A DNA stretch of 64,000 bases, from assembly GCF_900142575.1 (NCBI RefSeq), contig NZ_FRBI01000005.1, positions 282,147-346,146 on the forward strand, written 5' to 3'. The notes beneath the pieces were generated by a model. The model searched no databases, had not been told where the DNA came from, and saw nothing but the letters and a program-made list of their open reading frames with translations. Below are positions 1-10,009 of this stretch, piece after piece. The DNA comes from Actinacidiphila paucisporea (GTDB lineage: Bacteria; Actinomycetota; Actinomycetes; Streptomycetales; Streptomycetaceae). Position numbers and translations under genes: made by a program. Numbering within the stretch: the stretch's first letter is position 1; each line of letters opens with the position of its first letter.

Positions 1-138
1 CCCGTCCCTGAAGGTCCGCCACGACAGGTGGTCGTAGGTGTAGGCGGCGTGAAGGCCGAGAGCCTCGGCCCGCTGCCACACCTCCCGCCCCTGCTCGTGC
101 CAGCGGTAGATCGGCAGGATCACGGTGCTCAGTCGCAT
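1..138 (-). CDS. LLM-class flavin-dependent oxidoreductase, 5' end only
   Basis: The first 46 codons of a gene that runs off the left edge of the window. The N-terminus reads MRLSTVILPIYRW and continues through a segment containing AEALGLHAAYTYDHLSWR. This is the usual first beta strand and helix of luciferase-like monooxygenases (F420- or FMN-dependent TIM barrels), where the D-H pair of YDHL lies near the flavin. ATG at 138-136 is the only sensible start. The substrate cannot be told from the fragment. The decayed LysR gene upstream on the same strand may once have been its neighbour or regulator; this is inference. Confidence 0.75.
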   Translation of the reverse strand, partial: MRLSTVILPIYRWHEQGREVWQRAEALGLHAAYTYDHLSWRTFRDG

Positions 139-299
139 GCTGCCGACCCCACGCGCTCGATCCGGGGTCGAGTTTCCGGCGCCTGACTCGTGGTGACGTG
201 TTCGTCGTTCACCAGGAACAGCTCCCACGGCCGTGGCCCGCACGGCTTCCCGCCCGCCGCTGCGCGTCGCGGTCGTGTCGGTAAGGCAGGTGAGAACCT

Positions 300-665
300 C
301 AGCACGCCGAGATCGCGAACGGTAGCGGCGAGTGCGCGGACGAGGTCGGTTTCGGCATCGGTTCGCCACACCGGGCGAATGCCAAGGGCGGCATGTCGAG
401 GACGGGGAGCCACCAGATGTTCGGCATACCCCAGTACCGGGTTACGTGGCTGGGGAAGCCGTGGACGACCTCGCCCATGCCGACCATGGTGATCAGATCG
501 TCGGCGCCGGTCACAACAGTCCTGCCGCGCTCGATCGGCCGGCCCCTTCGGGTGTAGAAGGGCAGGTAGCTGTCTTCCCAGTAGTCCGGCAGGCCAGGTG
601 CGGAGACGTGCGGAAAATCGGCGAACGTCTCCAATGACACCGAGGCCCGTACGGCGAGCTCGTCC
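300..665 (-). pseudogene. LysR-type regulator remnant (ligand-binding half)
   Basis: Minus-strand reading gives a good LysR substrate-binding domain C-terminal half: a stretch starting ETFADFPHVSAPGLPDYWED and a later HVTRYWGMPNIWWLPVLDMP. After PPLAFA the frame breaks and homology resumes one frame over as VWRTDAETDLVRALA. The break fits loss of a single base near 377, where a codon pair CTG-GTG appears as CGGTG. The helix-turn-helix N-terminus is absent: recognisable sequence starts only near 665, where it meets a plus-strand fragment. So the gene is both truncated and frameshifted. Clearly non-functional as a regulator. Confidence 0.7.
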
Positions 666-841
666 TGGGCGTCGAGGTGACCGTGGTCGAGGTCCACCTC
701 ACGAACGACTCCCGGGTGGTCGCTCGTTGTACGCGGGAGGGGTTCCGGCAGGACATCGGCTTGCTGGAACTGCCCCTGCCGGTGCCGCCTCCGGACGGGG
801 CTCACTGGGTCGAGGCGTATCGGCGCTGGGCCGGCTGTTGA
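641..841 (+). pseudogene. C-terminal fragment of an unrecognised protein
   Basis: An open plus-strand stretch without a start reads RPYGELVLGVEVTVVEVHL and ends HWVEAYRRWAGC before TGA at 839-841. Composition and codon use are typical coding Streptomyces, and it ends about 20 bases before the next gene, as an operon partner would. Its 5' part is missing: the coding feel stops near 641-650, exactly where the oppositely oriented LysR remnant begins, so a rearrangement has probably joined two broken genes. I do not recognise the family; no function is offered. Confidence 0.4.
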
Positions 842-860
842 GGAAAGCGAACCCGGACGA

Positions 861-2053
861 GTGATGAAGCGCGACGTGGACACCGTTCCAGATCTCGCAC
901 ACGCCCTGCGGCGCAGCGCCGAACTGAAGGAAGCGCTGGTCGCGTTCGGGGAGAGCCGCGCCTTCGCACGATTCCTCACCCCGCTCCTGGCGGAGGCCGG
1001 CTGCCGTGAGGGCTCGTTGGACGAGACGACCGCGATCAACGTCATCGACCACTTCCTGCTGCAGTACCGCCGCCCGACGGCGAGACGGTCGTCGACCGCT
1101 TCGTCACCCGGCAGACGGCTCTGACCGAAGCCGACCGGCGGACGGTCCTGGCGTGGCGCGACCCGGTAGAAGGGCTTTTCGAGGTGCGGGGCAAGGACGG
1201 CGACTGCCTGCTCCTGCTCAACCTGCTGGACGACCTGGAGTACCGGACGTACACCAACGCCGGGCGGTCGGCCTTCCGCAGAGTCGCGAAGGGAGGCTTC
1301 CTCGGCGCCCGACTGGTCTCCCTGGCGAACGTACCCGGCGCATGGCTCGTCTCCGGCGTGATGTCCTCCTACCCCCGGACCGCCGCTTCGGAGATCGCCC
1401 GTGCGGCACTCGATCTGGCCACCGGCCGACCCGACCTCGTCTTCCGTAATCCGGAGAAGATCGAGCAAGGATGGCGCTCGATGCGTGAGGACCGGGCCGC
1501 GTTCGCCGAGTTCTGCGGCAGCGACGAACTGATCCTCACGCCGGAGGAGGCCGAGGACCGTATCAATGCCTACTACCTCCACCGGCAGGAGATCGCGGCC
1601 GGGCAACGTCCCGGCGCGGCTCGGGGCGAGCGGCGCCTCGTCCCGAACCGGCCTGCCTTCGCACTGCCGCCCGAACTGGCGGACTCGGACACCGTCGGCG
1701 TCGTCTACGACCAGGTCGACGGGCTCAACTTCTACGCCGACTACGGGATGCTGCGGGACCTCTTCGCGAACCCCGCCCTTACCGGCCGCAAACGGCACCA
1801 AGACCTGCTTCGCACCTACCTGCGCGAGGAGTCGATCACTCCACTGCCGATCCGCCGGCTGACCGCGGCATTCCCGGAGACGGCCGACGCGGTTTTCCGC
1901 GGACTCCTGCGGCAGCCTGGCTTCACCTGGAGCGAGCACGGGAATGCGCTCCTGCGCCGACGCAAGCCCTGGTACTACGAGAACGAGCCGCGCCCCGGGG
2001 TGTCCGTGATCGGCGACCGGCTCAGCGAACTGCTTCGCGTCCGGTCGCGCTGA
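861..2053 (+). pseudogene. Hypothetical protein, single-base frameshift near 1076
   Basis: The first part starts GTG-ATG at 861/864 behind an AGGAAAG ribosome site and reads MKRDVDTVPDLAHALRRSAE up to ...FLLQYRR. At about 1076 the frame changes: the following reading frame continues smoothly as DGETVVDRFVTRQTALTEAD and runs to TGA at 2051-2053. Restoring one G near 1076 gives a single protein of about 396 residues. The downstream part could be translated alone from GTG 1184. No signal peptide or membrane segment is visible. I do not recognise the family. Either a true mutation or a sequencing error; the neighbouring LysR gene has the same kind of single-base loss. Confidence 0.6.
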
Positions 2054-2127
2054 AGGCGTGTTGAAGCCACCGCGCTGAGCCGACCGGGAAGGCCTCGCGG
2101 AGGCCCGCCATCGCACCGGCCGTGGCC

Positions 2128-3015
2128 TCAGCCCGCGACCGTCGCGGGGAGGCCGAGGAGGTGGCGCATCGACTCCGCGGCGCGGACGGCCGCATCGCCG
2201 CAGCAGTTGTTGAACAGGACGTGCACCTCGCGCGCCTGCTCCGCGAGCGAGCGGATGCGGGGCGTCCACTCGGAGAGTTCCTCGGGGGTGTAGGAGTGGC
2301 GGAAGCGGTCCTCCTTGCTGCCCGTCCCCCAGGCGCTGCTACGACCGTGGAAACGCACCACGGCGAGTTCAGGGCAGGTGACAGGCGCGACCGGCGGAAC
2401 GGAGGTGGGGAGCGTCTGCACCATGTCGACCGCCACGGCAGCCATCCCCAACTCGGTCAACAGCGCGGTCGTCCCGGCGATGTGGTCCTCACGCCACCAG
2501 CCCGGATGCCGGAATTCCACAGCCACCGGCCAGCCCGCGGCACGCTCACGGCACTGGTGCAGGAAGGCTGCCGCCGGCCTGCCCGGCGCGAGCTGCCGCG
2601 GGAACTGGAAGACGAGAGTTCCCAGGCGGCCGGCCCGGCGGAGTGGTTCGAGTGCCTGGCTGAACCGATCCCACACCTCGTCGAGCAGACCGGGATCGGT
2701 ACCGGCCCGACCCTGCCGCCCGGCCAGGGCGGGACGCAGGTCGACGGGCAGCGCGCTCGGCCGCGTCGGGTGCCCGGTGAGCAGGGAGAACGCCTTGACG
2801 TTGAACCGGAAGCCCTCGGGGGTGCGGTCAGCCCACAGAAGGCTGTTGCGGGCGCTGGGCAGTCCGTAATACGTCGCGTCGACTTCCACCACCGGGAACT
2901 GCGATGCATAGTGCCGCAGCCTGCCCTCCGCGTCGCGGTGGCCCGCCGGATACCAGCCGCTGGACACCAGAGCCTTGTCCGTCCACGAGCATGTGCCGAC
3001 CATGACGTCTCCCAT
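2128..3015 (-). CDS. DUF72 (YecE-like) family protein
   Basis: 295 residues, normal for DUF72. The start MGDVMVGTCSWTDKALVSSG contains the family's G-T-S/C-W motif, followed by a TIM-barrel-like series: VVEVDATYYGLPSARNSLLW, FRFNVKAFSLLTGH, LGTLVFQFP, VAVEFRHPGWW, and the C-terminal HVLFNNCCGDAAVRAA. The final block with paired N and C residues is the usual DUF72 end (HVFFNNxxxxxAxxNA). The family has a TIM-barrel fold; no biochemical role is established. It stands alone between a frameshifted gene and a MerR regulator on the same strand. Confidence 0.9.
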   Translation of the reverse strand: MGDVMVGTCSWTDKALVSSGWYPAGHRDAEGRLRHYASQFPVVEVDATYYGLPSARNSLLWADRTPEGFRFNVKAFSLLTGHPTRPSALPVDLRPALAGRQGRAGTDPGLLDEVWDRFSQALEPLRRAGRLGTLVFQFPRQLAPGRPAAAFLHQCRERAAGWPVAVEFRHPGWWREDHIAGTTALLTELGMAAVAVDMVQTLPTSVPPVAPVTCPELAVVRFHGRSSAWGTGSKEDRFRHSYTPEELSEWTPRIRSLAEQAREVHVLFNNCCGDAAVRAAESMRHLLGLPATVAG

Positions 3016-3066
3016 TCCGCCCGTCTGCCCCGGGCGACCGGACCCAACGCCGCGCGCGGCCGCGCC

Positions 3067-4086
3067 TCAGTGCCGGCGGTGGTCCCGGGCCGCGGGGTCC
3101 GAGCCGCCGCCGGAGGCGAGGGCGTCCATGCGGCGGGCGGCGACCTCGCGGTCGGCTGCGGCGGCCACGAAGGCCGGGACGCCGGCCGGGCCGACCAGCG
3201 AGCGGACCGCGGCGACGGTGGCCGCCGGCAGCGGGACCTGCACCGGGACCTCGCGCGGGGCCGGCCTGGGCGGTTCGGCCGGCCCCGCCGACTCGGCCGG
3301 ATCCACCGGCTCCGCCGGACGGGCGGTCGGCGGGAGGGCGTCGCCGAGGTGGCGGCGTACGTGCTCGGTCGCCCGTAGCCGCATCGCGCGGGCCAGTTCC
3401 GCGTCGACGGTGTGCTGGGCCAGCGGCCGCAACCGGCGGACCAGGGCGGCGGCCTCGGCCGCCTCGGCGTCGTTGGGCGGGTGTTGCAGGAAGCGCTGGA
3501 AGACGTACTCGGTGGTGAATTCGAGGAACCGCTCCGAGATGTACTCCACCTGCCCGCGCAATTCCCGCAGATGGCCGGTGATCGCACCCAACGGCACACC
3601 GGCGGCGTGCAGTTCCACCGCGACGGCCAGCTCACGGGGGCTGGGCACCTCGAACTCGTCGACCGTGCCCGGCACCGACTCGAGCACCCCGAGCTGCAGC
3701 GCCTCCTCGACCGCGGACAGGTCGGCCACCCCGCCGAAGGCGGCGATCAGCTCCGGCAGGCCCATCCGTATCGGCTGCTCGTCGGACCACGGCCCGTCCA
3801 CCTCGTCGACCAGGCCGAGCACTCCGCCGAGGCCGGTGCCCGCGTCCCAGGCGGCCAGCAGCTCCTTGATGCTGGCCAGGGTGTAGCCGCGGTCCAGCAG
3901 GTCGGCGATCTGCCGCAGCCGGTCCAGATGCGTGTCGTCGTAGACATTGGCCCGGCCGAGCCGCTCCGGTTTCGGCAGCAGCCCGCGGTCGGTGTACGCG
4001 CGGATGGTGCGGACCGTGGTCCCGCTGAGCCGGGACAGGTCCTCGATCCGGTACGCACCCTGCCCGGCGTCGGCGGGCGTGCTCAC
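3067..4086 (-). CDS. MerR-family transcriptional regulator
   Basis: About 339 residues. Residues ~10-80 form a MerR winged helix: YRIEDLSRLSGTTVRTIRAY, then DRGLLPKP and VYDDTHLDRLRQIADLLDRG. The long C-terminal part is helical and ends in an Ala/Pro/Glu-rich tail, without an obvious metal-binding Cys set, so the effector is unknown. I chose GTG at 4086 because GAGGG lies seven bases upstream; the ATG at 4128 has GAGGG touching the start codon, too close. The metal-dependent hydrolase just upstream (4139-5032) has the same orientation and a ~50-base gap, so the two may be co-transcribed. Confidence 0.85.
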   Translation of the reverse strand: MSTPADAGQGAYRIEDLSRLSGTTVRTIRAYTDRGLLPKPERLGRANVYDDTHLDRLRQIADLLDRGYTLASIKELLAAWDAGTGLGGVLGLVDEVDGPWSDEQPIRMGLPELIAAFGGVADLSAVEEALQLGVLESVPGTVDEFEVPSPRELAVAVELHAAGVPLGAITGHLRELRGQVEYISERFLEFTTEYVFQRFLQHPPNDAEAAEAAALVRRLRPLAQHTVDAELARAMRLRATEHVRRHLGDALPPTARPAEPVDPAESAGPAEPPRPAPREVPVQVPLPAATVAAVRSLVGPAGVPAFVAAAADREVAARRMDALASGGGSDPAARDHRRH

Positions 4087-4138
4087 CTGTAGGCCCTCAC
4101 TCGCTCGTATCCACGTGCTCGTTCTCATCCCTCGGTCG

Positions 4139-5032
4139 TCATGAGGCCGCCGCGTGCCCGGTCGGCCCGGCGGCGGCCCGGGCCGCGGGGGAGACGGCCA
4201 GATAGTCGACCGCCTTGCTCAGCGAACCCTCCTGCGACGGATGGTACGACCGGCGCAGATAGCGCGGCATGGCGGCGTGGAGCGATGCCCAGGAGGGGAG
4301 CAGCCCGCGGCGGGCCGCGGCGCGGTGGTCCCTGAAGCGGTACCGGCCCCATATCAGGTGCGGGTCGTGCCGCAGCAGATACCGGGCGCCGACCGTCCAC
4401 AGGTAGAACAGCGCCGGCCAGGCCAGTGCCATCCCCTCCACCCGGCGCAGATAGCGCACCGCGCCGTGGCCGCCCGTGTGCTGGTACATGTCGAACGCCA
4501 CCGCCCGGTGCTCGACCTCCTCCGCGCCGTGCCAGCGCAGCAGGTCCAGCATGACCTCGTCGGTGCCCGCGCCGTCCAGCGCCTCGGCGTCCAGGATCCA
4601 GTCACCGAGCACCGCCGTGAAGTGCTCGATCGCCGCCACCAGCGACAGCCGGAAGCGCAGCCACTCGCGCCGCGGTATCGGCGCGCCCCACGGCGGCTTC
4701 TCGCCGAGCAGCACGTCGAACATCCACTCCACATGGCGGGTGTAGGCGGCGGTGTCGAGACGCTGCTCGGCCAGGTGCTCCAGCACGTACGCGTGCTGCA
4801 CGCTGTGGGTGGCCTCCTGGCCCATGAAGCCCTTGACATCCTTGAGCAGCTGCTCGTCGGTGACCAGCGGCAGCGCCTCCTTGAACACCTTCACGAACCA
4901 CCGCTCGCCCGCGGGAAGCAGCAGATGCAGCACGTTGATGACGTGCGTCGCGGTCGGCTCGCCCGGAATCCAGTGCAGAGGGGTCTGCTTCCAGTCGAAC
5001 GTGACCCGGCGCGGCTTGATCGGGTGACTCAC
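4139..5032 (-). CDS. PF10118-type predicted metal-dependent hydrolase
   Basis: 297 residues starting MSHPIKPRRVTFDWKQTPLH. The family is recognised by the helical, His/Glu-rich pattern: GEPTATHVINVLHLLLPAGE, then MGQEATHSVQHAYV, LVAAIEHFTAVLG, and WHGAEEVEHRAVAFDMYQH. These E-x-x-H repeats are a ferritin-like di-metal arrangement. The C-terminal half has two hydrophobic stretches (ALAWPALFYLWTVGARYLL) that may sit at the membrane. The substrate is unknown. It lies downstream of the EphD-like fusion gene on the same strand, a pairing often seen with lipid-linked oxidoreductases (inference). Confidence 0.85.
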   Translation of the reverse strand: MSHPIKPRRVTFDWKQTPLHWIPGEPTATHVINVLHLLLPAGERWFVKVFKEALPLVTDEQLLKDVKGFMGQEATHSVQHAYVLEHLAEQRLDTAAYTRHVEWMFDVLLGEKPPWGAPIPRREWLRFRLSLVAAIEHFTAVLGDWILDAEALDGAGTDEVMLDLLRWHGAEEVEHRAVAFDMYQHTGGHGAVRYLRRVEGMALAWPALFYLWTVGARYLLRHDPHLIWGRYRFRDHRAAARRGLLPSWASLHAAMPRYLRRSYHPSQEGSLSKAVDYLAVSPAARAAAGPTGHAAAS

Positions 5033-5101
5033 GGCGTGGCCTCCTTGCCTGCAGCTCGGGTGGGGCTCGGGTGGGGTGGGACGGCGGGGTAGGGAGGTCG
5101 G

Positions 5102-6952
5102 TTACAGCGGGGGATCGACCCGGGCGAACGCCCGCAGCACGCCGGGCGACAGCCGGGACAGCAGACGGGCGCCCCGGGCCTCGGCGGTGACCGGGACGAC
5201 GGCGGTGTCCCGCATGACCGCCCTGACGACCGCTCGGGCGACCTTCTCCGGCGGGTAGTTGCGCAACTGGTAGAGACGGGCGCTCCGCTCGCGGCGGCGT
5301 GCCTGCTCCTCGTCGCTGACTCCGGCGTGCCGGGCGCCGGCGGTGATCGGGGTGTTCACCAGGCCGGGGCATATCGCGCTCACTCCGATGCCGTGCGGGG
5401 CCAGTTCGGCCCGCAGGCATTCGCTGAGCATCAGCACCGCCGCCTTCGACGTGCTGTACGCGGGCAGCGCGCGGGACGGCAGGAAGGCCGCAGCCGAGGC
5501 GGTGTTGATGATGTGGCCACCCTCCCCGCGCTCGACCAGCTGGCGCCCGTAGAGCCGGCAACCGTGGATGACCCCCCACAAGTTGACGTCGAGGACCTGC
5601 TTCCAGTCCTCGGGCGTGGTGTCGAGGAAGGAGCCCGCCAGGCCGATTCCCGCGTTGTTGACGACCACGTCGGGCACGCCGTGGCTGTCGAGGGTCCGGG
5701 CGGCGAGCGCTTCCATCGCCGCGCCGTCGGACACGTCCACCGTCTCGGGCGACGCCGCGGTCGCGCCGATCCGCCGGGCCAGCTCCGCGGTGTCCGCGGC
5801 GCCTTCGCCGTCCCGGTCCACCGCCACGATCCGGGCTCCCGCTTCGGCGAAGGCGAGTGCGGTGGCCCTGCCGATTCCGCTGGCCGCACCGGTGACGAGC
5901 ACCAGCTGGCCGCCGAACCGCTCCCTTGCCGCCGGAAGCACCCTGCCCAGCGCGGACGGCGGCAGCTTCCCCGGCTTCCCTGCCCGCACGCCGCCCGCGC
6001 CTGTGCCCGTTCCAGCCACTGCTCCGCCGCCGGCGCCTGCGCCGCCGGCGTTCTCCACCCCGGTGACGAAGTCGGTGATCCAGCGGGCCAGTTGCTGCGG
6101 CCGGGAGCGCGGCACCCAGTGCTTGGCGGGCAGCGTGTGCCGGGTCAGCCGGGGTGCCCAGTGCTCCAGGTCGTCGTAGAGCCGCTCCGACAGGAAGGCG
6201 TCACCGGTCGGGGTGATCAGCTGCACCGGTACGTGCGCGTACGCGTCGGGCCGCGGACGGCCGAGCCGCTGCCGCACGTTGTCACGGTAGAGCCAGGCGC
6301 CGTGCGCGGCGTCCTGGGGCAGCGAGGCGGTCGGGTAGCCGTCGGAGGGTAGTTTCTCCACCCGGGCCAGCAGCCTGGGCCACTGCTTGCCGAGCACGCC
6401 GCGCCAGGCCAGTTCGGGCAGCACGGGGGTGTGCAGCGCGTAGACGTACCAGGACTTGACGCCCTGCCCGAGCACCTGCGCGGCCCTGCGGGGGGTGGGA
6501 CGGCGGACCCGGCGCTTGATCCAGTGGCCGAAGTGGTCGAGGGACGGTCCGGAGACAGAGGTGAAGGACGCCAGCCGGCCCGTCGTGCCGGGCACGGTGG
6601 CGAATTCCCAGCCCTGCACGGAGCCCCAGTCGTGGCCGACCAGATGCACGGGGCCGTCCGGACTGACCGCGTGGGCGACCGCGAGGAAGTCCTCGGTCAG
6701 CTTCTCCAGTGTGAAGCCGCCCCTGAGCGGCTCCGGGACGCCGGAGCGCCCGTGCCCGCGCACGTCGTAGAGGACCACATGGAAGCGGTCGGCGAGCAGC
6801 GCCGCGACGCCGGACCAGACCTCCTTGCTGTCCGGATAGCCGTGCAGCAGCACCACCGTCGGCAGCGCCGTGTCACCGTATTCGGCCACGCACAGCCGGA
6901 CGCCGTCGGCGCCGGTCACGAACCGCTCGTCCGCACCCGTCGATCCGTCCAT
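5102..6952 (-). CDS. ephD: EphD-like alpha/beta hydrolase-SDR fusion
   Basis: 616 residues with two enzymes in one chain. Residues ~1-300 are an epoxide-hydrolase-like alpha/beta hydrolase: oxyanion motif LLHGYPDSKEVW, nucleophile elbow VGHDWGS (Asp nucleophile), cap helices, and a late KHWVPRSRP with the catalytic His. A Gly/Ala-rich hinge (~300-330) leads to a short-chain dehydrogenase: VTGAASGIGRATALAFAEAG, VNNAGIG, and YSTSK. This order matches mycobacterial EphD, implicated in mycolate modification; the substrate in this mycolate-free lineage is unknown. I chose ATG 6952 (MDGSTGADE); an ATG at 7018 adds 22 residues but has no ribosome site. Confidence 0.85.
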   Translation of the reverse strand: MDGSTGADERFVTGADGVRLCVAEYGDTALPTVVLLHGYPDSKEVWSGVAALLADRFHVVLYDVRGHGRSGVPEPLRGGFTLEKLTEDFLAVAHAVSPDGPVHLVGHDWGSVQGWEFATVPGTTGRLASFTSVSGPSLDHFGHWIKRRVRRPTPRRAAQVLGQGVKSWYVYALHTPVLPELAWRGVLGKQWPRLLARVEKLPSDGYPTASLPQDAAHGAWLYRDNVRQRLGRPRPDAYAHVPVQLITPTGDAFLSERLYDDLEHWAPRLTRHTLPAKHWVPRSRPQQLARWITDFVTGVENAGGAGAGGGAVAGTGTGAGGVRAGKPGKLPPSALGRVLPAARERFGGQLVLVTGAASGIGRATALAFAEAGARIVAVDRDGEGAADTAELARRIGATAASPETVDVSDGAAMEALAARTLDSHGVPDVVVNNAGIGLAGSFLDTTPEDWKQVLDVNLWGVIHGCRLYGRQLVERGEGGHIINTASAAAFLPSRALPAYSTSKAAVLMLSECLRAELAPHGIGVSAICPGLVNTPITAGARHAGVSDEEQARRRERSARLYQLRNYPPEKVARAVVRAVMRDTAVVPVTAEARGARLLSRLSPGVLRAFARVDPPL

Positions 6953-7178
6953 CCTGCTCACCGCCCCTCCCCGCACGCCGGCCACACCGGCAGAAGCTGA
7001 CATTGATGACTGTGACATCGCTCGATGACACGGTCAAGGCCCGGTCCTCGCCCTGTGGAAAACTCTGTGCCCCCGAAGGGTGACAGCCTGTGGTCGTAGC
7101 GACCCCTACGGGTGGTCAGCCCCCAGGACTACATGGATCCAGCACCCCGGACTGACGTCAGACTGTGGTGCGGGCCAC

Positions 7179-7191
7179 TACGGTCGAGCCT

Positions 7192-7192
<1 letters not shown>
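7179..7192 (+). promoter_or_regulatory. Possible leaderless promoter of the ABC operon
   Basis: TACGGT at 7179-7184 matches the Streptomyces -10 pattern TAnnnT and sits seven bases before GTG 7192, the spacing expected for a leaderless transcript. No ribosome-binding site precedes that GTG. No convincing -35 hexamer was found at 17-18 bases, so this is a weak call. Confidence 0.3.
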
Positions 7193-8134
<942 letters not shown>

Positions 8135-8148
<14 letters not shown>

Positions 8149-9082
8149 CGTCGCCGCCCCCGGCGGCCCCGCGGGCCCCGCCGCGGGCGCCGCTGCCGGT
8201 TCACCCCCCGATGTCATCCACAACATCGGGTACCGCAACTACACCGGTCCCCGGCTGGGCCGCGGCTATGCCCGGACGGCGCTGTTCTCGCAGAGCCTGC
8301 GCGGTGCCTACGGGCTCGGCCGCAGCGCCAAGTCGAAGGTGCTGCCGATGATCCTGCTGGGTGCGATGTGCGCGCCCGCGCTGATCATGGTCGCGGTGAC
8401 GATCTTCGCGAATCGGCCCGACCTGCCGGTCGCGTACACCCGCTACGCGGTCGTGCTGCAGGCGGTCATCACTCTCTTCGTCGCGGCCCAGGCCCCGCAG
8501 TCGGTCAGCCGCGACCTGCGCTTCAAGACCACCCCGCTGTATTTCTCCCGCCCCATCGAGCGGGTCGACTACGTGGCGGCCAAATACGCCGCTCTCACCG
8601 TGGCGCTCTTCCTGCTGACCGCGATACCGCTTGTCATCCTCTACGTCGGCGCGCTGCTGGCGAAGTTGAGCTTCGCCCACCAGACCGCCGGGTTTGCGAA
8701 GGGCCTGGTGTCCGTCCTGCTGCTCTCAGTGCTGTTCGCCGGGATCGGCCTGGTCATCGCCGCGATCACACCGCGCCGCGGGTTCGGGGTGGCGGCGGTC
8801 ATCGCCCTGTTCGTGATCAGCTACGCGGCCGTCTCCGCCGTGCAGGGGGTCGCCGACTCCCAGGAGAAATACCACGTCATCGGCTGGCTCGGGCTGTTCT
8901 CGCCGATCACCCTGATCGACGGCTTCCAGACCTGGTTCCTCGGTGCGCGCTCCGCCTTCCCGGACGCGGCGGGACCGGCGAACGCCGGGATCGGCATGCT
9001 CTATCTGCTGGTGCTCCTGGCGGTCATCGCCGGCACCTTCGGCCTGCTGATGAACCGCTACCGGAAGGTGGGCCTGTCGTGA
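8135..9082 (+). CDS. ABC transporter permease (exporter operon, 2nd)
   Basis: 315 residues. A Pro/Gly/Ala-rich cytoplasmic N-terminus is followed by NIGYRNYTGPRLGRGYARTA and six hydrophobic segments, among them VLPMILLGAMCAPALIMVAV, LTVALFLLTAIPLVILYVG, VSVLLLSVLFAGIGLVIAAI and IGMLYLLVLLAVIAGTFGLL. This is the membrane half of an ABC-2-like exporter. The motif SRDLRFKTTPLYFSRPI after the second segment resembles the amphipathic coupling region of these permeases. GTG 8135 overlaps the upstream ATPase; the TGA at 9080-9082 overlaps the GTG of the next ATPase, so translation is coupled. Confidence 0.88.
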
Positions 9083-9996
9083 CCACGATCAGCATCGACA
9101 ACGTCTCGCGCTGGTTCGGCAATGTGGTGGCGGTCAACGACATCACCATGACCATCGGACCTGGTGTGACCGGCCTGCTCGGCCCCAACGGCGCGGGCAA
9201 GTCCACCCTGATCAACATGATGGCCGGCTTCCTCGCGCCCTCCAACGGCAGCGTCACGCTGGACGGCGAGGCCATCTGGCGCAATGAGCAGGCCTACCGT
9301 CAGATCGGCATCGTGCCCGAGCGCGAGTCGATGTACGACTTCCTGACCGCGCGGGAGTTCGTCGTCGCCAATGCCGAGCTGCACGGCCTGCCCGACCCGC
9401 AGGCCGCGGCCCAGCGGGCGCTGGCCACGGTCGAGATGGAATACGCGCAGGACCGGCGGATCGAGACGTACAGCAAGGGCATGCGGCAGCGCGCGAAGAT
9501 GGCGTCCGCGCTGGTCCACGAGCCGTCGGTGCTACTGCTCGACGAGCCCTTCAACGGCATGGACCCCCGGCAGCGGCTGCAGCTGATGGACCTGCTGCGG
9601 CGGATGGGCGCCGCGGGCCGCACCGTGCTGTTCTCCTCGCACATCCTGGAGGAGGTCGAGCAGCTCGCCCACCACATCGAGGTGGTGGTGGCCGGGCGGC
9701 ACGCCGCGTCGGGCGACTTCCGCAAGATCCGCCGCCTGATGACCGACCGCCCGCACCGCTATCTCGTCCGGTCCAGCGACGACCGGCGGCTGGCGTCCGC
9801 GCTGATCGCCCACGCGTCCACCGCGGCGATCGAGCTGGACCTGCGGGAGGACGCCCTGCGCATCCAGGCCGTCGACTTCGCCGGCTTCACCGAGTTCCTG
9901 CCCCGGATCGCCCGCGACCACGGCATCCGGCTCTTCACCGTCTCGCCGTCCGACGAGTCCCTGGAGAGCGTCTTCTCCTACCTGGTCACGGCGTAA
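9079..9996 (+). CDS. ABC transporter ATP-binding protein (exporter operon, 3rd)
   Basis: 305 residues. Starts at GTG 9079 in a GTGA overlap with the permease stop. Walker A is GPNGAGKSTL, the signature region is YSKGMRQRAKMASALVHEP, Walker B is VLLLDEPFNGMDP, and the H-loop is FSSHILEEVEQLAHH. It is related to, but clearly not a recent copy of, the ATPase encoded at 7192. Each ATPase is followed by its own permease, giving an A-P-A-P order: either two transporters or one heteromeric one. The C-terminal ~90 residues form the extra domain usual in this family. Confidence 0.9.
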   Translation: MTTISIDNVSRWFGNVVAVNDITMTIGPGVTGLLGPNGAGKSTLINMMAGFLAPSNGSVTLDGEAIWRNEQAYRQIGIVPERESMYDFLTAREFVVANAELHGLPDPQAAAQRALATVEMEYAQDRRIETYSKGMRQRAKMASALVHEPSVLLLDEPFNGMDPRQRLQLMDLLRRMGAAGRTVLFSSHILEEVEQLAHHIEVVVAGRHAASGDFRKIRRLMTDRPHRYLVRSSDDRRLASALIAHASTAAIELDLREDALRIQAVDFAGFTEFLPRIARDHGIRLFTVSPSDESLESVFSYLVTA

Positions 9997-10009
9997 GGAG
10001 CCGACCGAC

